A stretch of 64,000 nt of DNA from positions 4,985,501 to 5,049,500 of the forward strand of contig NZ_JACMTR010000002.1 of assembly GCF_014267175.1 (NCBI RefSeq). The letters run 5' to 3'. Below are positions 58,924 to 64,000 of this stretch, piece after piece. The notes beneath the pieces were generated by a model. The model was not told where the DNA came from. It made no database searches and saw nothing but the letters and a program-made list of their open reading frames with translations. Position numbers and translations under genes: made by a program. The stretch comes from Pseudonocardia sp. C8. Its GTDB lineage: Bacteria > Actinomycetota > Actinomycetes > Mycobacteriales > Pseudonocardiaceae. Position 1 is the stretch's first letter; every line of letters starts with the position of its first letter.

Positions 58924-61070
58924 GCGCGCTCCGGATGGCGATCAGCGAGCTGCGGCGGATCACCGCGGGCCGCCTCCCGGTCCTGGCGGTGCTGGCGCTG
59001 CTCCTGATCCCGATGCTGTACGCGGGCTTCTACCTCTACGCCAACGGCGATCCGTACTCCCGCCTGGACCGGGTCCCGGCCGCACTCGTCGTCGAGGACG
59101 CCGGGGGCACCGACGCCGGGGGCCGGCCGCAGAACGTCGGCGAGCAGGTCGCGACGGAGCTCGAGGAGTCCGGCTCGTTCGACTTCCACCGGGTCGACGC
59201 CGCCGAGGCCGACCGCGGTGTCCGCGACAACGACTACACCTTCGCCCTCACGCTCCCGCGCGACTTCACCGCGGCACTGCGGTCCTCCGCCGACTTCGCC
59301 CCGCGCCCGGGTGTGCTCGTGCTGACCACGAACGACGCCAACAACTACCTGGTCCGCACGATCGCCGACACCCTCACCGGCCGGGTCAGGGAGTCGGTCG
59401 CCCGCCAGGTCGGGACCGAGGCCGCGGACACCTTCCTCACCGGCTTCTCCACGATCCACACCAGGACCCAGGAGGCCGCGAACGGGGCCGGCCGGCTCGC
59501 CGACGGGGCCCACCAGGCGCACGACGGTGCCGCGCAGCTCGCCGGCGGGGCCGACCGGCTGGCCTCCGGGCAGCGCCGGCTCCTGGGCGGCGCGGAGCAG
59601 CTGGCCGCCGGCGCCGGGGAGCTCTCGTCCGGGGCGGGCACGCTCGCGCACGGGGCGGGGACGGCCGCAGCCGGGGCCGACCGCCTCGGCTCCGGCGCCG
59701 GCGAGCTCGCGACAGGCCTCGGCACGCTGCGGGACGCGACCGCGCAGCTGCCCGAGCAGTCCCGCCGGCTGGCCGACGGCGCCCGGCAGGTCGCCGACGG
59801 CAACGCCCGGCTTGCCGCCGCCGGTGACCGGCTCGCGGAGGAGAGCGCCCGGCTGGCGTCGCAGCTCGACGCCGCCGACGGCGCGGTGGCGGCCGGGCTG
59901 CGGGCGCGCGGGTTCACCGAGGACCAGGTGCAGGACGCCCTGAGCGTGCTGGCCGAGGCGAAGCAGCCGCTGACCCGGGGCAACGCCCGCGTGCAGGAGG
60001 CGACCGGGCAGCTCGACCGGCTCGGCTCGGGGGCGGACCAGGTCGCCGACGGCGCCGAGCGGCTCGCCGCGTCCGCCCCGCAGCTGTCCGGCGGGATCGC
60101 GCGCGCCGCCGACGGCGCCGGAGCGCTGCGGGACGGCGCCTCCGAGCTGGCCGGCGGCGTCCGCAAGCTCTCCGACGGCGCCACCCGGCTCTCGACCGGG
60201 GCGACCGCGCTGAGGTCCGGGGCCGACCAGCTGGTCGACGGCGAGCGCACCGCGGTCGACGGCACCGACCGGCTCGCCGACGGCGCGCACCGGCTCGACG
60301 GGGGCACGGGCGAGCTGGCCGCCGGCGCCGCGCAGCTGCGGGACGGCCTGAACTCCGGGCTCGGCCAGATCCCGAACCCGGCCCCGGACGTCCGGGAGGC
60401 CACGGCGCGGACCATCGGCGACCCGGTCGCCACCCGCGACGTCGCGCACTCGCAGGCCGACACCTACGGCGCGGGCCTCGCCCCGTTCTTCATGGCGCTG
60501 GCCACCTGGATCGGCGGCTACGTGCTGTTCCTGCTGCTGCAGCCGCTGTCCCGGCGGGCGATCGCGGCCGGGCAGAACCCGCTGCGGGTGGCGCTCGGCG
60601 GCTGGATCCCGGCGGCCCTGCTCGGGATGCTGCAGGTGCTGGGGATGTTCGCGATCGTCGTGTTCGGGCTGGGGATCACCCCGGTGCACGCGGTCGCGAC
60701 GCTGGGGTTCCTGTGCCTGGTGTCGCTGACGTTCACCGCGATCGTGCACGCGCTGAACGCGTGGTTGGGGAGCGTCGGGCAGTTCCTCGGGCTGGTGCTC
60801 ATGGTGCTGCAGCTGGTCTCGGCGGGCGGGACGTTCCCGTGGCAGACCATCCCGGAGCCGCTGTACCCGATACACCACGTGATGCCGATGGGCTACGCCG
60901 TCGACGCGCTGCGGCACCTGATGTACGGCGGCGAGCTGACCGGCGTCGTCGGGACGGCCGTGCCGGTGCTGCTCGCGTGGCTGCTGGGGGCGGTCACGGT
61001 CGCGACCCTGGCCGCCCGCAGGCAGCGGGTGTGGACGCCGGCGGCGGTGAAGCCCGAACTGGTCCTCTGA
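58920..61070 (+). CDS. YhgE/Pip-family membrane protein
   Basis: A 716-residue protein. One N-terminal helix (LPVLAVLALLLIPMLYAGFYLYA), then a YhgE-like extracytoplasmic domain (VPAALVVEDAGG ... NDYTFALTLPRDFTAALRSS), then a 350-residue helical stalk of repeated units (LADGAxxLAxGAxxL) and five C-terminal helices (MALATWIGGYVLFLLLQ to VPVLLAWLLGAVTVATL). The family includes the phage infection protein Pip. The C-terminal half resembles ABC-2 permeases, which fits its pairing with the ABC-like gene. Confidence 0.88.
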   Translation: MSALRMAISELRRITAGRLPVLAVLALLLIPMLYAGFYLYANGDPYSRLDRVPAALVVEDAGGTDAGGRPQNVGEQVATELEESGSFDFHRVDAAEADRGVRDNDYTFALTLPRDFTAALRSSADFAPRPGVLVLTTNDANNYLVRTIADTLTGRVRESVARQVGTEAADTFLTGFSTIHTRTQEAANGAGRLADGAHQAHDGAAQLAGGADRLASGQRRLLGGAEQLAAGAGELSSGAGTLAHGAGTAAAGADRLGSGAGELATGLGTLRDATAQLPEQSRRLADGARQVADGNARLAAAGDRLAEESARLASQLDAADGAVAAGLRARGFTEDQVQDALSVLAEAKQPLTRGNARVQEATGQLDRLGSGADQVADGAERLAASAPQLSGGIARAADGAGALRDGASELAGGVRKLSDGATRLSTGATALRSGADQLVDGERTAVDGTDRLADGAHRLDGGTGELAAGAAQLRDGLNSGLGQIPNPAPDVREATARTIGDPVATRDVAHSQADTYGAGLAPFFMALATWIGGYVLFLLLQPLSRRAIAAGQNPLRVALGGWIPAALLGMLQVLGMFAIVVFGLGITPVHAVATLGFLCLVSLTFTAIVHALNAWLGSVGQFLGLVLMVLQLVSAGGTFPWQTIPEPLYPIHHVMPMGYAVDALRHLMYGGELTGVVGTAVPVLLAWLLGAVTVATLAARRQRVWTPAAVKPELVL

Positions 61071-61080
61071 TCGATCGGGC

Positions 61081-61620
61081 TCAGGGACGGCCGCAGGCGG
61101 CCCGGATCCGGCGCGCCCGGGTGTCGGCCCGCACCGCGCGGGCCAGTCCCTCCAGGATCATCCGTCGTTCGGAGGGCCGCCGCCGCTCCCAGGCCGCGGC
61201 GGCCGCCGGGTCGGCGTCGAGGGCGGCCTGCAGGTCGTCCGGGACGATCCCGGCCTGCGCGTCGGCCAGGAGCAGCCACCGGCCGTCCGCCTTGGCCCGT
61301 TCGACGGCGGCGAGCCCGGCCGGCGCCATCCGGCCCTGGGCCGTGAGCGTCGCGACCAGCTCCCGGTTCACCGTGCTCCAGGCGCTGCGCGGCGAGCGGG
61401 GGGTGAACCGCTGCCGGCGGGAGGTGTCGTCGTGGCGCTGGTTGAGGCCGTCGATCCAGCCGACGCACAGCGCCTCCTCGAGCGCCTGCCGGTGGGTGAG
61501 GCCGGGCCGCCCGGACCGGGCCAGCGGCAGGACCAGCCAGGCCTCGGTCGCGGTCGCGGCGTGCGCGTCCAGCCACGCCCGCCACTCGGCGGGCGTGGCC
61601 GCCTCGACGAGCGTGCTCAC
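61081..61620 (-). CDS. YdeI/OmpD-associated family protein
   Basis: A 179-residue protein: EWRAWLDAHAATATEAWLVLPL, LTHRQALEEALCVGWIDGLNQRHDDTSRRQRFTPRSPRSAWSTVNRELVATL and LQAALDADPAAAAAWERRRPSERRMILEGL. The CVGWIDG and FTPR segments are typical of the family; function poorly known. The GTG overlaps the stop of the VOC gene (GTGA). Confidence 0.85.
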   Translation of the reverse strand: MSTLVEAATPAEWRAWLDAHAATATEAWLVLPLARSGRPGLTHRQALEEALCVGWIDGLNQRHDDTSRRQRFTPRSPRSAWSTVNRELVATLTAQGRMAPAGLAAVERAKADGRWLLLADAQAGIVPDDLQAALDADPAAAAAWERRRPSERRMILEGLARAVRADTRARRIRAACGRP

Positions 61621-62036
61621 GCCGCGGGCTCCGCCGTGTGCAGGGCCAGCCAGTGCGGGTTGTGCATGATGCCCAGGATATTGCCGAACGGGTCGACGAC
61701 CGAGGCCGTGACGAAGCCGGCGCCGTCGCCGTGCTCGGTGACCGGCTGGTATTCGGTCGCGCCGAGCTCGAGCAGGCGCTCGAGGGTGCCGTGCAGGTCG
61801 TCGACGTGCCAGTGCAGGACGGCGCCGCCCGGGCCGGCGGCCGCACCCGGCGGCGCCCAGCGGCGGTCGATGATGCCGATCTCGTCGGCGTCGTCGCCGA
61901 TCCGGAACTCGACGTAGGCGGGCTGCGCGGCCGGGTAGGCGTAGTACGGCTGGACGCCGAACACCTGCGCGTACCAGTCGCGGGCGGCCACCAGGTCGTC
62001 GGCGTAGAGGTTGAGGGTGGCGAATCCACGGAACAC
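61617..62036 (-). CDS. VOC-family (glyoxalase-like) protein
   Basis: A 139-residue protein: FATLNLYADDLVAARDWYAQVFGVQPYYAYP, LHWHVDDLHGTLERLLELGATEYQPVTEHGDGAGFVTASVVDPFGNILGIMHNP. The His and Glu positions fit metal binding. Substrate unknown. Divergent from the CGNR regulator with a palindromic operator between. Confidence 0.87.
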   Translation of the reverse strand: MFRGFATLNLYADDLVAARDWYAQVFGVQPYYAYPAAQPAYVEFRIGDDADEIGIIDRRWAPPGAAAGPGGAVLHWHVDDLHGTLERLLELGATEYQPVTEHGDGAGFVTASVVDPFGNILGIMHNPHWLALHTAEPAA

Positions 62037-62077
62037 GGCGGGCCTCCGGGGCGGGAATGGATGTGACCGATGAACTT

Positions 62078-62125
62078 AGTTTGACGGTCACACTGTGACC
62101 TGTCAAGCCTGTTTGCTGGTAACAT
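62078..62125. promoter_or_regulatory. Divergent promoter with palindromic operator
   Basis: TTGACGGTCACA (62081-62092) and TGTGACCTGTCAA (62094-62106) are inverted with one bulged base. On the minus strand a -35 TTGACA (62106-62101) and -10 CAAACT (62083-62078), 17 nt apart, bracket the palindrome core. On the plus strand -10 TAACAT (62120-62125) lies 7 nt before the CGNR GTG. Binding here would block the VOC promoter. Confidence 0.6.
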
Positions 62126-62132
62126 CCCCGGC

Positions 62133-62753
62133 GTGACGCACCCCGACACCGATCCGCTGACCCCGGCCCGGACGCTGGTCAACACCTGGTACGGCCACCT
62201 CGCCGGCGGCGGCGACGAGTACCTCGCGACGCCGACCGACCTCGCCCGCTGGTGCCGCTCCACCGGCGTCGACGTCGCCGACGACGAGGTGACCGGTGCC
62301 GACCTGGAGCTGGCCCACGCGGTGCGCGAAGGCGTCCGAGCCCTGCTCGCCCGGCACAACGACGCCGCGTGCCCGCAGGACGGCGACGCCCTCGACCGGC
62401 TGCGGGCGGTCGCCCCCGGACTGGAGCTGCGGGTCTCGCCCGGGCCGCCGCCGTCGCTGGTCCCGGCCGTGGCCGGTGCCCGGGGCGCGCTCGCGCTGGC
62501 GCTGGCCGCGCCGGTGCTGGCCGGCGGGAAGGCCTGGTCCCGGCTCAAGGTGTGCCGGGAGCCGCGCTGCCGGACGGCGTTCCACGACCGATCCCGCAAC
62601 GGCTCCGGCGTGTGGTGCTCGATGGCGGCCTGCGGGGCGGCCAGCAAGCAGCGCGCGTTCGTCGAGCGCCGGCGCGCTCAGACCCAGGCCCGCAGGCGGG
62701 CCAGCGCCTCCTCGATGCCCTCGGAGGTCCCCGCGCACGAGAACCGGATGTAG
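62133..62753 (+). CDS. CGNR zinc-finger (ABATE-domain) regulator
   Basis: A 206-residue protein. The N-terminal ABATE domain (RTLVNTWYGHLAGGGDEYLATPTDLARWC) is followed by the zinc finger CREPRCRTAFHDRSRNGSGVWCSMAACGAASKQRAF, matching the CGNR family with the four cysteines. Leaderless GTG start after TAACAT. Its last 76 nt overlap the end of the opposite-strand aminotransferase gene. Likely autoregulates and controls the divergent VOC-ydeI pair. Confidence 0.85.
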   Translation: MTHPDTDPLTPARTLVNTWYGHLAGGGDEYLATPTDLARWCRSTGVDVADDEVTGADLELAHAVREGVRALLARHNDAACPQDGDALDRLRAVAPGLELRVSPGPPPSLVPAVAGARGALALALAAPVLAGGKAWSRLKVCREPRCRTAFHDRSRNGSGVWCSMAACGAASKQRAFVERRRAQTQARRRASASSMPSEVPAHENRM

Positions 62754-63862
62754 CTCCCGCCGTCGACCGGGTCGAAGTCGGCGCCCGGCGCCACCGCGAT
62801 CCCGGTCTCGGCGAGCAGCCGGTAGGTCAGCGCCATCGAGTCCTCACCGGGCCGCAGCAGGTGCGCGACGTCGGCGTAGACGTAGAACGCGCCGTCGGCC
62901 GGGGCGAGCCGGTCGATCCCGAGCGCGGGCAGGCCGCGCAGCAGCAGGTCGCGGTTGCGGCCGTAGCGGACGACGTGCGCGTCCGCCTCGGCGTAGCTCG
63001 CCTCGTCGAACGCGGCCAGCGCGGCGTGCTGCGGCAGCGCGGGCGGGCACACGGTGAAGTTCCCGGCCAGACCCTCGACGGTGCGGCGCAGCCGTGGCGG
63101 GCACACCAGCCAGCCGAGCCGCCAGCCGGTCATCGAGAAGTACTTGGAGAACGAGTTCACCAGCACCGCCTCGCGGGAGGTCTCCCACGCCGACGTCGTC
63201 TCCGGGCTGCCCGGGAACGTGATGCCGTGGTAGATCTCGTCGCTGACCAGCTGGATCCCGCGCTCCTCGCAGTGGGCGGCGAGCGCGGCCAGCTCGGCCG
63301 GCTCGAGCACGGTGCCGGTGGGGTTCGCCGGGCTGGCCAGGATCAGGCCCTTCACCGGCTCGTCGAGCTCCTCCAGCATCTGCACGGTCGGCTGGAACCG
63401 GGTCTGCGGGCCGCACGGCAGCTCGACGACCTCGCAGCCCAGCGCGGACAGGATGTTCCGGTAGCAGGGGTAGCCGGGCCGGGCCATCGCGACCCGGTCA
63501 CCGGCGTCGAACGCGGCCAGGAACGCCAGCAGGAACCCCCCGGACGAGCCCGTGGTCAGCACGACGTCGCCCGGGTCCACCGCCAGGTCCCGGGTGCGCC
63601 GGTAGTGCCGCGCGACGGCCTCGCGCAGCTCGGCGATGCCCGGGGCGACCGTGTAACCGAGCACCTCGGAGTGCAGGGCCGCGACGGCTGCGGCGCGGAC
63701 CGGCTCGGGGGCCGGGGTGGACGGCTGGCCGGCCGAGAGGTTGACCAGGTCGCCGTGCGTCCGGGCCCGCTCGGCGGCGGCCGCCCACACGTCCATGACG
63801 TGGAACGGGGCGACGGCGGCGCGGGCCGCGACGGTGAGCTGGGCGGTGGTCGGTCCGGTCAC
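62678..63862 (-). CDS. Pyridoxal-phosphate aminotransferase (class I)
   Basis: A 394-residue aminotransferase: DLVNLSAGQPSTPAPEPVRAAAVAALHSEVLGYTVAPGIAELREAV, LASPANPTGTV, LVSDEIYHGITF, and the PLP lysine in NSFSKYFSMTGWRLGWLV. Substrate not assigned (aspartate- or aromatic-type). GTG start. Its 3' end overlaps the CGNR gene. Confidence 0.9.
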   Translation of the reverse strand: MTGPTTAQLTVAARAAVAPFHVMDVWAAAAERARTHGDLVNLSAGQPSTPAPEPVRAAAVAALHSEVLGYTVAPGIAELREAVARHYRRTRDLAVDPGDVVLTTGSSGGFLLAFLAAFDAGDRVAMARPGYPCYRNILSALGCEVVELPCGPQTRFQPTVQMLEELDEPVKGLILASPANPTGTVLEPAELAALAAHCEERGIQLVSDEIYHGITFPGSPETTSAWETSREAVLVNSFSKYFSMTGWRLGWLVCPPRLRRTVEGLAGNFTVCPPALPQHAALAAFDEASYAEADAHVVRYGRNRDLLLRGLPALGIDRLAPADGAFYVYADVAHLLRPGEDSMALTYRLLAETGIAVAPGADFDPVDGGSYIRFSCAGTSEGIEEALARLRAWV

Positions 63863-63963
63863 GGCCCCGAGCGTAGGCGGCCGGGCCGGGGTGCCCGGCC
63901 GGGAGCCCGGAACCGGACGCGCGGAGCGTGCCGGTTCACCACGCGCACGGCCGCGGCGCCCCG

Positions 63964-64000
63964 TCAGGCCCGGGCGACCGGGATGCTGATCTCCCCGCGC
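63964..64000 (-). CDS. 3' end of an unidentified minus-strand gene
   Basis: The minus strand reads RGEISIPVARA then a stop (TGA at 63966-63964); the frame is open to the right edge. A beta-strand-like end with an Arg-Ala terminus is plausible for a real gene, but 11 codons cannot identify it. Confidence 0.3.
   Translation of the reverse strand, partial: RGEISIPVARA

Noticed and set aside
57912..60917. Minus-strand frame of about 1,000 codons opposite the YhgE/Pip gene
   Set aside because: Shadow of a repeat-rich coding gene; composition is not protein-like.

Overview
The window is very GC-rich DNA from an actinomycete. Three features point to the Pseudonocardiaceae, probably Pseudonocardia: a mycothiol synthase gene (mshD), an orphan GlnR regulator, and long gene-order conservation with the Mycobacterium tuberculosis Rv0803-Rv0821 region. 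The genus is inferred from gene content and not proven. Many genes start with GTG, 4-base GTGA/ATGA stop-start overlaps are common, and many promoters have a TANNNT -10 box 6-8 nt before the start codon, suggesting leaderless mRNAs.

Layout. (1) 1-10.9 kb is the right end of an integrative conjugative element (ICE). It holds a type IV secretion operon on the minus strand (partial VirB4 ATPase, PrgI, TrbL/VirB6-like channel, VirB2-like pilin, a sigma-like protein), a control region with inverted repeats, three consecutive methyltransferase-fold genes, a small acidic protein and a large serine recombinase. The recombinase reading frame runs into tRNA-Lys(UUU), which marks the integration junction. 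(2) 11-18.4 kb carries a Cu/Zn-SOD-like lipoprotein, dusB, a diguanylate cyclase, an LCP-family envelope protein, and two phoU genes flanking a dodecin. (3) 18.4-28.7 kb carries pstSCAB, mshD, glnR, an LmeA-like lipoprotein, a thioredoxin and a sulfur operon (DUF4395-cysA2-sseC) behind a cysteine-rich leader peptide, then a nitrobindin-like gene. PHO boxes precede both phoU genes and pstS with nearly identical geometry. (4) 28.7-36.6 kb has pxpBC, two low-complexity envelope/coiled-coil proteins, a Fur-family regulator, a YgfZ protein and DUF3073. (5) 36.8-44 kb has an NrtR-like Nudix regulator and the purine operon purS-purQ-purL-SCP-purF-purM; a perfect 42-nt palindrome lies at the SCP/purF junction. 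(6) 44-46.3 kb is housekeeping. (7) 46.4-52.9 kb is a catabolic cluster (SDR, RpiB-type isomerase, DhaKL kinase, MFS transporter, Zn-alcohol dehydrogenase, SorC regulator) best read as erythritol/threitol use. (8) About 52.9-53.8 kb is a noncoding array of about fourteen 62-bp tandem repeats. (9) 53.8-64 kb has purC-purB, a TetR regulator, a threonine aldolase, a degenerate ABC ATPase paired with a YhgE/Pip membrane protein, YdeI, VOC, CGNR and aminotransferase genes.

How the parts work together. The Pst transporter, both PhoU proteins and their PHO boxes form a phosphate regulon. The Cys-rich leader peptide, CysA2, SseC and the thioredoxin form a sulfur/cysteine unit next to mycothiol synthesis. 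Six purine steps are encoded in two operons. The most unusual items are the methyltransferase trio in the ICE, the recombinase/tRNA fusion frame, the 62-bp repeat array, the purF palindrome, and the ABC ATPase lacking the Walker A lysine.
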